Positions 1-7,963 are shown, numbered from the stretch's first letter. The stretch is DNA of 64,000 nt from Alicyclobacillus sp. SO9 (GCF_016406125.1 NZ_CP066339.1:1426001-1490000); one strand, 5' to 3'. The notes: generated from the letters alone by a model not told the origin. Numbers and translations: made by a program.

Positions 1-169
1 CGCTGGAGCCGGACAAGTCCAGAGCTGCTCTCGAAGGCTGTTTACAGTCCCATTCAGCTGACACATGACTATTTTTGAGAGCAACAGCTCTTTTCAGTCC
101 TGGAAAAGATAGTATGGTAAAAATCATCCATGCTGTGAGAGTTGTTGCAGCAAGCAACCAGAGCCACAT
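1..169 (-). CDS. N-terminal fragment of an unidentified membrane-anchored protein
   Basis: A stop-free frame reads leftward from ATG at 169 off the window edge, giving the first 56 residues. It begins MWLWLLAATTLTAWMIF, a hydrophobic stretch that looks like a signal anchor, followed by a hydrophilic segment. A purine-rich stretch (AAAGGACGGGGG) lies about 10 bases upstream as a possible ribosome-binding site, and an adjacent GTG at 172 is an alternative start. It is divergent from the MBL hydrolase gene. Too little is present to assign a family. Confidence 0.5.
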   Translation of the reverse strand, partial: MWLWLLAATTLTAWMIFTILSFPGLKRAVALKNSHVSAEWDCKQPSRAALDLSGSS

Positions 170-324
170 CACGTTTCGTACCCCCGTCCTTTGTAGACTT
201 ATTGTAGCGTATTCTTTCACACGGTGGTAATCTCGTTTTTTGATTTGGATTCGATACTTTCGGAGTTTACAATAGATGAAGAATTTGAAGGATAGTCTTG
301 CAAGAAGGGGAGGAGAGGTAAGCT

Positions 325-1011
325 GTGAAAAGGATTGTTGATGGAATTGCGCTGCTGGATTTGTCCTTGAACTTCGGCGACAGACAGATGGTTATTCATC
401 CAACGCTGTTGTGGGACAATGACGAGGCAGTACTTGTCGACACTGGCTTTCCCGGGATGTTGTCTGACATCAAGACGGAGATGGACCAGGCCGGAGTGCC
501 TTTTGACCGACTGAGAAAAATCATTTTGACACATCAGGATTACGACCACATTGGCGGATTGCCTGACATTATCAATGCGTTGGACCATACGGTAGAAGTG
601 TGTGCACATAAGGACGATGCGCCTTATATTGAGGGAGAAAGACTTTTAATCAAGCACGACCCGTCCCGTGGTACACCTCCTCAAGCTAAGGTAAATACCT
701 TACTTCAGGATGGAGAACTACTCTCTCTGCTGGGCGGGTTGCAAGTTATCTTTAGTCCAGGGCATACGCCTGGACACATAAGTCTGTATCACCCAGAGAG
801 CAAGACCTTGATTACAGGGGATGCTATTGTTTCCGAAGAAGGAAAGTTGTTGGGTCCCAACGAAAAGTTTACACCAGATATGTCTCTGGCCTGGAAATCG
901 ATTGCAAAGTTCACAGCATTTAACGTGGAAACAGCCTTGTGTTATCACGGCGGCGTGTGTAATGAGGATGTTAATAAACAGTTTGCTGACCTTGCACAGG
1001 CGCATAGTTAA
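325..1011 (+). CDS. Metallo-beta-lactamase fold hydrolase
   Basis: Predicted 228-residue cytoplasmic metal-dependent hydrolase of the MBL superfamily. The metal-binding motif is THQDYDHIGG at residues 69-78, where Asp replaces the second His of the usual HxHxDH; this variant is common in some MBL subgroups. Later ligands are visible as SPGHTPGH, TGDA and a C-terminal HGG. The GTG start at 325 is chosen because AGGAGAGG lies 7 bases upstream. Substrate cannot be deduced; relatives include glyoxalase II-like and quorum-lactonase-like enzymes. It is followed by a hairpin terminator and then a HAD phosphatase gene in the same direction. Confidence 0.88.
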   Translation: MKRIVDGIALLDLSLNFGDRQMVIHPTLLWDNDEAVLVDTGFPGMLSDIKTEMDQAGVPFDRLRKIILTHQDYDHIGGLPDIINALDHTVEVCAHKDDAPYIEGERLLIKHDPSRGTPPQAKVNTLLQDGELLSLLGGLQVIFSPGHTPGHISLYHPESKTLITGDAIVSEEGKLLGPNEKFTPDMSLAWKSIAKFTAFNVETALCYHGGVCNEDVNKQFADLAQAHS

Positions 1012-1049
1012 TCTCGTTTACGCAGCCGGAAACACTCAGTACAGTCACA

Positions 1050-1086
1050 GTACCACGGAACTTATATCGTTTCGTGGTACAATTTT
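1050..1086 (+). terminator. Hairpin terminator after the MBL hydrolase
   Basis: A stem formed by GTACCACGGAA (1050-1060) and TTCGTGGTAC (1071-1080) is followed by AATTTTG. The short T tract makes it a moderate intrinsic terminator. It separates the MBL gene from the HAD gene. Confidence 0.5.
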
Positions 1087-1103
1087 GAACGGAGAAAATA
1101 CTA

Positions 1104-1889
1104 TTGCAAGGGTGGACGCATTTGATAAAAACCGTGTTTTTTGATATCGATGGTACCCTGGTAAACTGGCAAGGGAACCTGTTGCAAAGCACGAAGAGAG
1201 CCGTTTTGCAGTTAAGAGAGAATGGCGTTACTCCTGTCATTGCATCCGCCCGTCCTGCTTTTAACATTTACGGATTGATGCAGGAACTTGGAATTGCTTC
1301 GTATGTAGCCCTTAACGGCAGCTTAGTGGTATACGAGAACGAGACGATTTATCGAAGTGTGATTCAGTCGTCAACTGTGGATGCGATACGTAAGTTAGTG
1401 CTGCAACAGAGTGATTCATTGGTGACTTGTACATCAGATGGTTTCGAAATTGCCAGTCGTGACAGAACGGACATATTGGAAAATTACATGCGCAAATGGG
1501 ATATGAGCAAGGAGTGTGCCGGCGGTTGCGAAGGGGACGTTCTGCAGCTCGAAGTGATGTGTTCTTCAGAGGGAATTCGTCTGTATACAGAGGGAAACCG
1601 ACTTGATTTTTATCCGTGGGGGTCTAGAGAAGATGCTTTCAACGCCGTGAACAGGGGAATTTCAAAGGCCTCAGGGATAGAAAAGCTGCTGGCCGTTCTC
1701 CATCAGGACAGGTCGGAAGCTGCTGCATTTGGCGACGGCATCAATGACATTGAAATGATGTCAGCAGTGGGTATCGGCGTAGCCATGGGAAATGCGGTCG
1801 ATGAATTGAAGCACAGGGCCAGTTTTGTAACATTGGATGTAAATGAGGGCGGTATAGCTCACGCACTTGAGAAACTGGGACTTATATAG
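1104..1889 (+). CDS. Cof-type HAD-superfamily hydrolase
   Basis: Predicted sugar-phosphate or nucleotide phosphatase of the HAD IIB (Cof) group, 261 residues. Motif I is VFFDIDGTL with the nucleophile Asp14 and acid/base Asp16; motif II is in PVIASARP; motif IV is FGDGINDIEMM near residue 212, which binds Mg. TTG at 1104 has GGAG 9 bases upstream. A second TTG at 1122 would give the family-typical beginning MIKTVFFDIDGT and is also possible. The cytoplasmic substrate is unknown; Cof proteins act on sugar phosphates, FMN or pyridoxal phosphate. Confidence 0.88.
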   Translation: MQGWTHLIKTVFFDIDGTLVNWQGNLLQSTKRAVLQLRENGVTPVIASARPAFNIYGLMQELGIASYVALNGSLVVYENETIYRSVIQSSTVDAIRKLVLQQSDSLVTCTSDGFEIASRDRTDILENYMRKWDMSKECAGGCEGDVLQLEVMCSSEGIRLYTEGNRLDFYPWGSREDAFNAVNRGISKASGIEKLLAVLHQDRSEAAAFGDGINDIEMMSAVGIGVAMGNAVDELKHRASFVTLDVNEGGIAHALEKLGLI

Positions 1890-1993
1890 GTCTGAAGCCA
1901 AGTGTGTCCAACAGAGTTGCATGGAAAATACCTGTCGTAGTATTTTGTTAAATTTTCTAGTAAGATGAACACATTAAGAGGAACAGATAGAAC

Positions 1994-2069
1994 GAGCAAA
2001 CACACCGAAAGGTATGGACGCAAAGCCACGGGTCTACAGGTATCACTGCCCAGGACAGCCGGGTTGCTC
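1994..2069 (+). promoter_or_regulatory. Cyclic di-GMP-I (GEMM) riboswitch
   Basis: The segment matches the GEMM-I aptamer: P1 strands GAGCAA (1994-1999) and TTGCTC (2064-2069), a P2 hairpin capped by the GAAA tetraloop at about 2007-2010, the near-invariant GGACGCAAAGCC core at 2016-2027, and AGCCGGGTT closing P3. It lies 240 bases upstream of the desaturase gene on the same strand and no gene intervenes, so that gene is the likely target. A plausible SigA promoter (TTGCAT at 1917, TATTTT at 1941, 18-base spacer) precedes it. Family assignment is from motif recall; ON or OFF behaviour cannot be told. Confidence 0.88.
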
Positions 2070-2224
2070 CCCTTACACAAGCCAACGGATAAATATCCGT
2101 GAAGAAAATTCCTAAAAGACATTCGTTCCTTAGTCGTGATGAACTCACGCTTATAGTACTATAAATAGCACAGTCTAACTCTCTTTCCCGATTATGTTTG
2201 TGACGATACCAGAGTCATAAGTGA

Positions 2225-2255
2225 CCGATGGGATACGCCTGTTTGTCGGCTTTTT
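2225..2255 (+). terminator. Possible expression-platform terminator
   Basis: CCGAT (2225-2229) can pair with GTCGG (2245-2249), with GG/CC pairing inside, followed by CTTTTT. It sits between the c-di-GMP aptamer and the desaturase gene. The stem is short and irregular, so this is only a candidate. The rest of 2070-2312 holds a small hairpin (ACGGAT/ATCCGT near 2085-2100) and no gene that I can see. Confidence 0.3.
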
Positions 2256-2312
2256 ACGGACAACGAAGAGATGCAGTGCATAAGTTAACGCAGTAATTCA
2301 AGTGAAAGGTAG

Positions 2313-3320
2313 ATGATGAGCATTCAAGGGAACCTAAATAATTGGAAACGGCAGATTGCTCCTTTCGAGCAGTGTCATCGTGGAAAGAGCTTGTGGCAAC
2401 TTGCAACGACAATTATTCCCTTTTTTCTGTTATGGTACCTTGCCTTTGAGAGCCTAGCTGTCTCCACCGTTCTCGCATTATTGCTTACGATTCCAACTGC
2501 GGGATTTGCTGTGAGGACGTTCATTATTTTTCATGACTGCTGCCATGGAGCCTTTTTTAAGACAAGAAGAGCCAATGCGGTTGTAGGAATCTTAACGGGA
2601 CTTGTTGTGATGTTTCCATTTTACCGTTGGAAACGTGAGCATTCAATTCATCATGCCACCAGCGGGAACTTGACGAGAAAGGGAGTCGGGGATATTTGGA
2701 CACTCACAGTGGATGAATACGCTGCGGCTTCTCCGCGGCGTCGGTTGGCTTACCGGCTCTATAGAAATCCCCTGATTCTCTTTGGTTTGGGCCCCTTCTA
2801 CATGCTGTTAGTTAACTATCGATTTAACAAAAGGAATGCAGGGGTAAAAGAGAGAGTAAATACCTATGCTACAAATGCGGTACTGCTACTCATCATTGCC
2901 ATCCTTGGCTCCGTATTAGGATGGAATCGGTTTTTAATTGTGGAAGGGCCTGTTTTGTATCTCTCAGGTATGCTAGGAATTTGGTTGTTTTATGTTCAGC
3001 ATCAGTTTGAAACAACGTACTTTGAACAAGAAGACAATTGGAGCTTTTTTCAAGCAGCGATGCACGGAAGTTCCTTTTACGATTTGCCTAAAGTATTGAA
3101 CTGGATAACTGGAAACATAGGTTACCACCATATCCACCACTTGAGTTCACGGATACCTAATTATAATCTTCAGGATTTGTATCGAAGTGACACAGCGTTT
3201 CAACAGGTTCCACGTGTCGGGATAAGATTGAGTTTTAGAGCTTTGGGATATCGGTTATGGGATGAAAAAAAGAAGCAGTTTATTAATTTTAAGAATGTTA
3301 ATAAATTGTTAAAGGAGTAA
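2313..3320 (+). CDS. Membrane fatty acid desaturase
   Basis: Predicted integral-membrane di-iron acyl-lipid desaturase, 335 residues, which introduces double bonds into membrane fatty acids. Three histidine boxes are present: HDCCH at residues 74-78, HSIHH at 110-114 and HHIHH at 272-276. Hydrophobic segments near 30-72, 92-103 and 185-230 fit the usual four-helix layout. The start ATG at 2313 follows AAAGGTAG; a second ATG is immediately in frame. It stands alone between a c-di-GMP-I riboswitch and a strong terminator, so it appears to be a single-gene transcript controlled by the riboswitch. Regiospecificity (delta-5, delta-9 or delta-12) is not deducible. Confidence 0.9.
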   Translation: MMSIQGNLNNWKRQIAPFEQCHRGKSLWQLATTIIPFFLLWYLAFESLAVSTVLALLLTIPTAGFAVRTFIIFHDCCHGAFFKTRRANAVVGILTGLVVMFPFYRWKREHSIHHATSGNLTRKGVGDIWTLTVDEYAAASPRRRLAYRLYRNPLILFGLGPFYMLLVNYRFNKRNAGVKERVNTYATNAVLLLIIAILGSVLGWNRFLIVEGPVLYLSGMLGIWLFYVQHQFETTYFEQEDNWSFFQAAMHGSSFYDLPKVLNWITGNIGYHHIHHLSSRIPNYNLQDLYRSDTAFQQVPRVGIRLSFRALGYRLWDEKKKQFINFKNVNKLLKE

Positions 3321-3344
3321 AATAGTATACATGCAATTGTTTAT

Positions 3345-3370
3345 GCTCGATATTATATCGAGCTTTTTTT
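3345..3370 (+). terminator. Intrinsic terminator after the desaturase
   Basis: GCTCGATAT (3345-3353) pairs with ATATCGAGC (3355-3363) and is followed by seven T. It is a strong rho-independent terminator between the desaturase and thiol peroxidase genes. Confidence 0.88.
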
Positions 3371-3401
3371 GAATCCATATTAATGAGGAGGAGCTCCTAC
3401 C

Positions 3402-3890
3402 ATGACCGTGTATGATTTCGCCGCCAACCGGATTGACGGAAGTGAGCAGTCCCTAGCCGACTATAGTGGAAAAGTCTTACTGATTGTAAACACAGCCAGC
3501 AAATGTGGGTTCACCCCGCAATACGAAGGGCTGCAGGCGATCTATCAGTCTTATCGTCAACAAGGTTTTGAGATTCTTGGGTTTCCATGCAATCAATTTG
3601 GCAAGCAAGAACCTGGGAACAGCACTGAGATTCAAGAATTCTGTAGTCTAAATTACCAGGTGAGTTTTCCGATGTTTGAAAAGATTGATGTCAACGGTGA
3701 GGAGGCTCATCCACTCTATCGCTATCTTAAGTCCAATGCTCCAGGTATACTTGGCAGTGAGAGGATTAAATGGAACTTTACAAAGTTTCTGGTCAATCGT
3801 GATGGGCATGTGGTCAAGCGCTACGCCTCGGCCGTCAAGCCTGCCGACATGGGATTAGACATCGAGAAATTGCTTAAAGCGGGTAATTGA
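3402..3890 (+). CDS. Glutathione peroxidase-family thiol peroxidase
   Basis: Predicted 162-residue cytoplasmic peroxidase of the GPx/BsaA family that reduces hydroperoxides, in bacteria usually with thioredoxin rather than glutathione. The peroxidatic residue is Cys35 in NTASKCGFTPQY, in place of selenocysteine. The tetrad partners appear in FPCNQFGKQEPG (Gln) and IKWNFTKFLV (Trp, Asn). A strong SD (GAGGAGGAG) precedes ATG 3402; part of it lies in a short GGAGCTCC palindrome. The gene has its own promoter region after the desaturase terminator. A glutaredoxin gene lies just downstream on the other strand. Confidence 0.92.
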   Translation: MTVYDFAANRIDGSEQSLADYSGKVLLIVNTASKCGFTPQYEGLQAIYQSYRQQGFEILGFPCNQFGKQEPGNSTEIQEFCSLNYQVSFPMFEKIDVNGEEAHPLYRYLKSNAPGILGSERIKWNFTKFLVNRDGHVVKRYASAVKPADMGLDIEKLLKAGN

Positions 3891-4031
3891 GAATTCTGCA
3901 TCGGCATCTGGGTTATCGCCAAAAAATATCGACTATCCTTCAACTCCTCGAACCAACTGCAACTGGTCAGCTTAATTTGTTTGGACACGGCCCTTGAAGA
4001 CACCCCTTGCGGATAAATCATGAAGACAAGG

Positions 4032-4070
4032 CTCATACTCTGCGTAGTAATCACAAAGTATGAGGAGGGG
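4032..4070 (+). promoter_or_regulatory. Hairpin abutting the ribosome-binding site of the next gene
   Basis: CTCATACT (4032-4039) is an exact inverted repeat of AGTATGAG (4057-4064), with a 17-base loop. The 3' arm overlaps the beginning of the SD GAGGAGGGGG (4062-4071) of the gene at 4076. The hairpin could limit ribosome access or serve as a protein-binding dyad. The function is an inference. Confidence 0.4.
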
Positions 4071-4075
4071 GTCCC

Positions 4076-4375
4076 ATGGCCGATGGGTCAAATATCAACT
4101 TCAATCCGCTTGGAGTTACACGTCTGGACGGAGATACTGACATGAAGTTGGTCCACGATAAATACGATGTCTATGTCAACGCTGACTTTGTCGGAAGCAA
4201 GGTTCTGCTCAGCGCGGCAGAGTCTGCGGATGATATTTCATCTTATCTTACGCAAGCAGGCTTTAACGGTTTCTCCGCGACTTTGCGCGGAGACCATTTT
4301 CATCTCGAAGTCGATTCAGAGGAGAAAGCTGATGAAATGAAAAATCAGCTCAATGTATACCTCAATCTTCGCTGA
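4076..4375 (+). CDS. Hypothetical 99-residue protein
   Basis: I do not recognise this family. The product is small, acidic and soluble, with no signal peptide or membrane segment. It begins MADGSNINFNPLGVTRLDGD and ends with a charged helix-like segment (EEKADEMKNQLNVYLNLR). The SD is very strong (GAGGAGGGGG), which supports real translation. Its 3' end overlaps the 3' end of the convergent glutaredoxin gene by 14 bases. Confidence 0.7.
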   Translation: MADGSNINFNPLGVTRLDGDTDMKLVHDKYDVYVNADFVGSKVLLSAAESADDISSYLTQAGFNGFSATLRGDHFHLEVDSEEKADEMKNQLNVYLNLR

Positions 4376-4649
4376 GTTTCCATCCTTCCATTTGCAGCAA
4401 AGATGCAATGGCTTCCGGATTATACCCTCGAACAAACTGTTTACCGATGATTGTGACAGGTGCTTCCAAAGTGCCTGTCTGTTTCATCAACTCTTGGGCA
4501 GCGTTCTCTTCGCGAAAAATGCTGATTTCGCGAAATGGCACTCCCAACCGGTTCAGAAAACGCTTTGTCAGCACACATCTCGTACAGTTCGTTGTCGTAT
4601 ACACTGTAACAGGGCTTTGTTTACCAACTGTGTCAGCTATCATGGGCAT
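4362..4649 (-). CDS. Glutaredoxin/NrdH-like thiol-disulfide protein
   Basis: Predicted 95-residue thioredoxin-fold protein. The redox motif is CTRC at residues 22-25 in VYTTTNCTRCVLTKRFL, an NrdH/glutaredoxin-like CxxC. The cis-proline loop is visible as LEAPVTII and a C-terminal GYNPEAI follows. ATG 4649 is chosen because AAAGGAGG ends a few bases upstream; an upstream in-frame TTG at 4670 would start before that SD. The gene is convergent with the 99-residue hypothetical. It could reduce ribonucleotide reductase or act with the nearby thiol peroxidase; no direct evidence decides. Confidence 0.85.
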   Translation of the reverse strand: MPMIADTVGKQSPVTVYTTTNCTRCVLTKRFLNRLGVPFREISIFREENAAQELMKQTGTLEAPVTIIGKQFVRGYNPEAIASLLQMEGWKLSED

Positions 4650-4977
4650 TTCAGTGCCTCCTTTATTCAATCAGTAAATATTTGGAGGGTTATTTCATTA
4701 TTTCATTGATGAACAAAGTGCGGTATTCTTGTATCTCTTAGCATAACGAATTCATGTACAAACAGACAACTAAATCGGGGTGTATGGCAGGGATTGGGAT
4801 CACATTATAGCTTTCGAATTCTAAAATTGTCTCTGAGTAGTGTCCAGTTATAGGTCAGGTAAGATGCGTGTTGTCGTACAGTGTCTCCTGCTGCAGGGCC
4901 AAATTGGGTCATAAATGCGTTGACTTCAAACTAGGTCAATGTCACTGTATGCGGCAAGTGTAGTGTTTGATATGCTC
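4650..4977. other. Gene-free interval
   Basis: This stretch lies between the divergent glutaredoxin start and the terminator of the NCS1 gene. I see no frame with a credible ribosome-binding site and no structured RNA. It presumably holds the glutaredoxin promoter on the minus strand. Confidence 0.6.
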
Positions 4978-5003
4978 AAAAAAAGGTCCCCAAGGTGGGG
5001 ACC
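4978..5003 (-). terminator. Intrinsic terminator of the NCS1 permease gene
   Basis: Read on the minus strand, GGTCCCC and GGGGACC form a 7-bp GC-rich stem (4985-4991 with 4997-5003), followed by seven T (A run at 4978-4984). It lies about 110 bases past the permease stop codon. Confidence 0.85.
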
Positions 5004-5112
5004 GCAGGCATAACTTTTCAGAGAATTTTATTAATCTGTTGCAGGCTAGTAACTTGCATTCGTGCGAATGTGGTCGAGATAAAAGGGGATTTCAATTCGA
5101 AACCCAGGTCAT

Positions 5113-6582
5113 TTACGAATTGATACTTGATTCCAGTTTTGTCGAAAAGGCTTCAGCCGGTTTGGACACGAGTAATAAATATGCAATGCCAGTTACAATT
5201 GGCGCTGCAAATGCTGTTAAGTCAGCCCCGCCAAACCACATGATGGTCAATTTACTCTGGAAAAACGAGTTGTTGACAGTCAAGAAGGTCGCAATGACTC
5301 CAATGATAAAGGCGGCCATAACCTTCCAGTTCACTCCGCCAGTAAACCAATAGGGCGACGACGAATCAACTGCGTCCAAACCAGATGCATTGTATCTTCC
5401 TTTCAAACGCCAGTGATGAATCAAATAGATGGTGGCCCATGGACCAATAAACACAATCATCACGTCGAGAAAATTTTCAAAGAAGTTTACAAAGTTAGGA
5501 GAGAAGAAGAGCGCGTATACTGCCACTCCTGTGCAAATAATACCGTCAACTGCGACTGCCCAGTACCTTGGAATCTTAATGCCCATGGACAGGAAACTCA
5601 TTCCGGAACTGTACGCGTTCAGGTAATTAGCTGTAATATCTCCAACAATTACGGCAATCAGTAATGGGATGGATGCCCAAGCTGGAATGGCTTTGGCAAT
5701 AGCCATGACCGGATTGCTGGAGAAGGCAGTTGCGCTTACGAATGTTCCGAGCAGTATACCTACACTCATCATTATGAAATTAGCCACTCCACCGCCGAAA
5801 AAGGTTACTCCAACAATTTTCCGAGTGGGCGTTTTGGCCGGTAAGTAGCGGGAATAGTCAGCCGAGAAATTGACCCAGCCGTAAAATGTGCTGGCCAAAC
5901 CGATGGACAAGGCTAATAAGAATGTCGGGAATACACCAGTTGCCGCCATTTTGCTTACAGGTGTTGAAAATGCCCAATTGACGTCCGGAAGGATTGCAAA
6001 GATAACGAACACGGCGCAAATAGCAAGGATGAATGCGAGAATACGCTGCATTGTAATCAGGGTAGCGTGACCGAGAATGGGGACCGTATAGGTAAACACA
6101 AGAGTCAGTAGCAAAGCGATGATGGTCGGACCCACGCCTGTTGATGGCAAGCCGACGTATTGTGCCAAGCTTAACAGAGCCCATACAGTTAATACCATCG
6201 TAACACTTTCCCATCCAACAGCCGTTATCCAGCTGAAGAACGCGGGAACTTTATTGCCTCGAAGTCCAAAGGAAGCCTTCGATATGGTCAGTGTCACTGT
6301 ACCACCCTTGGGGCCAGTGGAGGATGCATATCCTAGAACGGCGAAGGAGATAGAACAAATGAGAGCGACTATCATACTGTCCCATACATTTAATCCGAGA
6401 GCTGTAAACAGTTGCCCGGTCACAACACCAGTAAAGGTAAGTACAGCCGCAAACCATACAAAAAACAATTCACGCGGCATTCCGTGCCGTTTTTGCTCAG
6501 AAATAACCCCAGTACCTTCCGTTTCGAGTTGAAACGCCTTGTCTTGCTGCGGGTTCTGCGTGGCCGTCTCTGCGGTCTTCAT
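5113..6582 (-). CDS. NCS1-family nucleobase:cation symporter under guanine riboswitch control
   Basis: Predicted 489-residue, about 12-helix permease of the NCS1 (cytosine/purine/allantoin, CodB-like) family. The family features are an N-terminal hydrophilic 40 residues, an early helix with TFTGVVTGQLFTALGLNVWDS, and the STGPKGG loop before KASFGLRGN. It stands alone and is preceded on the same strand by a guanine-type purine riboswitch and a terminator hairpin. This strongly suggests transport of a purine such as guanine, hypoxanthine or xanthine, repressed when purine is plentiful. CodB relatives move cytosine, so exact substrate remains inferred. SD AGGGGG precedes ATG 6582. Confidence 0.9.
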   Translation of the reverse strand: MKTAETATQNPQQDKAFQLETEGTGVISEQKRHGMPRELFFVWFAAVLTFTGVVTGQLFTALGLNVWDSMIVALICSISFAVLGYASSTGPKGGTVTLTISKASFGLRGNKVPAFFSWITAVGWESVTMVLTVWALLSLAQYVGLPSTGVGPTIIALLLTLVFTYTVPILGHATLITMQRILAFILAICAVFVIFAILPDVNWAFSTPVSKMAATGVFPTFLLALSIGLASTFYGWVNFSADYSRYLPAKTPTRKIVGVTFFGGGVANFIMMSVGILLGTFVSATAFSSNPVMAIAKAIPAWASIPLLIAVIVGDITANYLNAYSSGMSFLSMGIKIPRYWAVAVDGIICTGVAVYALFFSPNFVNFFENFLDVMIVFIGPWATIYLIHHWRLKGRYNASGLDAVDSSSPYWFTGGVNWKVMAAFIIGVIATFLTVNNSFFQSKLTIMWFGGADLTAFAAPIVTGIAYLLLVSKPAEAFSTKLESSINS

Positions 6583-6617
6583 TCAAATAAGCCCCCTTGT
6601 AACAAATAGTAGAGATC

Positions 6618-6675
6618 ACAAAAACCCGGCACCTATGGAGAGCTCGTTCGCTGAGTCTACAAGAGGCACCGGGTC
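6618..6675 (-). terminator. Riboswitch-controlled terminator
   Basis: On the minus strand ACCCGGTGCCT (6674-6664) pairs with AGGTGCCGGGT (6634-6624) in an 11-bp stem with one G-T pair, then a TTTTT tract. It sits between the purine aptamer and the NCS1 start codon, as expected for the terminator of a transcription-attenuating guanine riboswitch. Confidence 0.85.
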
Positions 6676-6779
6676 TCATAAATCACAAACAAAGCGACTC
6701 AATGAACTGTCTCTCTCTGTAAAGCCCGAGAAAGAGCAGACTTCTTTTCATCGCCGTGAAATATGCAAACCAGAACGTT

Positions 6780-6846
6780 CTCATAGTCAAGCGATTTAAG
6801 GTCACTTGGTAGAAACCATCGAGCCGTATTCCCGATGTTATATGAG
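6780..6846 (-). promoter_or_regulatory. Purine riboswitch, guanine type
   Basis: The minus strand shows a complete purine aptamer: P1 CTCATA/TATGAG, P2 ATCGGG/CTCGAT, the J2/3 core GGTTTCTACC, P3 AAGTGA/TCGCTT with loop CCTTAAA, and J3/1 GACTATGAG. The specificity base in GACTAT is C (position 74 in xpt numbering, opposite G6786), which reads guanine or hypoxanthine; adenine switches have U. The downstream terminator and an NCS1 permease complete a canonical OFF switch. Confidence 0.94.
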
Positions 6847-6869
6847 GGTTGGTGTGTGATTTTGTCCAA

Positions 6870-6898
6870 AGCGTAGTTCAGTTTCGACAGGATGTCAA
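6870..6898 (-). promoter_or_regulatory. SigA promoter of the purine riboswitch transcript
   Basis: A perfect -35 TTGACA (6898-6893) is spaced 17 bases from TACGCT (6875-6870), a weak -10. The predicted start lies 15-20 bases before the aptamer P1. Confidence 0.6.
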
Positions 6899-7077
6899 TA
6901 GAAAACACCCTTTATCAATGTTCTGTTCATAACTTACGCCCAATGCTTTTTTAGATAGATATTTATGAAAAGCGACCTCTCACGGATTTTGTGACTAATA
7001 AATGAAACTTGACTAATGTCTCTCAAGTTGGATATCCTACGTCGGAAGGATGTTCTACACGAGGGGAGCGGACAGTC

Positions 7078-7503
7078 GTGCCTACTACTATGTCAAAGGA
7101 AAAACCAACTTTAGATGTAACCGAACTTTTATTGCAGCCAGAAGTACAGCACGCAGTCACTGAATTAATTCAGCAACTTCCAAAATTGGCACCGTTAATT
7201 TCGCTTCTCGGTACTGGAGTTGAAGTTGCAACAGAGGCTCTTTCGGATGCGGAAATGATGGGTGGACTAGAAACCATGGTGCGTGAAAAAGCGAAACCAC
7301 TCCAGACTACCGTCAAAAATGCATCGGAAGCGATTCGGGAAGCAAAGAGTCGTGCGGAAAAGGATAATACGTACATTGGAATATTTGGTGTTCTTCGTTT
7401 GTTAAAGGATCCAAACGTACAGTACGCTTTGCGCTTTGTACAGGGAATGTCGGACGTCGTTTCTGAACGCAACTTGTTTTCCTTAAAAAACGAATCAAAA
7501 TAA
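7078..7503 (+). CDS. DUF1641 family protein (YrhD-like)
   Basis: Predicted 141-residue soluble protein. The C-terminal part GVLRLLKDPNVQYALRFVQGM matches the DUF1641 signature (DPDVQRALGF type), a family found beside formate dehydrogenases and FAD/NAD oxidoreductases in Bacillota (YrhD, YjgD). The middle is helical with many Ala and Glu. GTG 7078 follows AGGGGAG at 9 bases and is preferred over ATG 7090 and over an upstream TTG at 7009 that lacks an SD. No formate dehydrogenase gene is adjacent here. Its molecular role is not established. Confidence 0.75.
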   Translation: MPTTMSKEKPTLDVTELLLQPEVQHAVTELIQQLPKLAPLISLLGTGVEVATEALSDAEMMGGLETMVREKAKPLQTTVKNASEAIREAKSRAEKDNTYIGIFGVLRLLKDPNVQYALRFVQGMSDVVSERNLFSLKNESK

Positions 7504-7705
7504 ACAAGTTCGACCGATCAGAACACTGAGCGTACGGGAGACAGAAGTGGTGAGGTAGACTGAGGGAGTTCGTACAGAGGCTCTCCCCGGCCTCGCCTTA
7601 TTTTGTGTCGCATCTCGGTTCTGTTAGCACATCTACAATCTAGTCCATCAGCAGTTGACGTATATGGGTTATGACCGTTTTTGATATGCATTCGTGCTTG
7701 ATTTT

Positions 7706-7963
7706 TCACAGACCAAGGAACAGAAGAATCCATTTGCATCCGGCTCTCCACTCAAGATATTTCACACAGAGGTTTCTGACAGGCTTCACATGAATGTGGA
7801 CAGGCACATCGACTGGCCAAGACGTTCCAAACGTCGATGGCGAAAAGCAGGAGTCGAAGAATAGAGCACCACGGGCACCTTCACGGGTTTGAGCAAGCCG
7901 CTGTGCTATTGCTACGCCAAGCGAGAAACCAGCATAGACTACTTCGCTCCTTATTGTTTCATA
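7706..7963 (-). pseudogene. Remnant of a dienelactone hydrolase-family gene
   Basis: The minus-strand frame reads VVYAGFSLGVAIAQRLAQ and continues TREGARGALFFDSCFSPS and FGTSWPVDVPVHIH. This is the nucleophile-elbow region of small dienelactone hydrolases, but Cys/Ser is embedded as GFSLG. The N-terminal third of the family is missing, because the frame runs into the 3' end of the small membrane-protein gene, and after VHIHVK the sequence diverges and stops at 7706. The usual C-terminal His segment is absent apart from a possible MDSSVPW in another frame near 7730. It looks like a decayed fragment. Confidence 0.6.

Noticed and set aside
4967-5353. Plus-strand frame covering the NCS1 terminator and 3' end
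   Set aside because: It is antisense to the permease and begins inside the terminator hairpin.
5413-5664. Antisense frame with several Cys residues opposite the NCS1 gene
   Set aside because: The Cys spacing resembles a metal motif by chance; the opposite strand encodes a clear permease.
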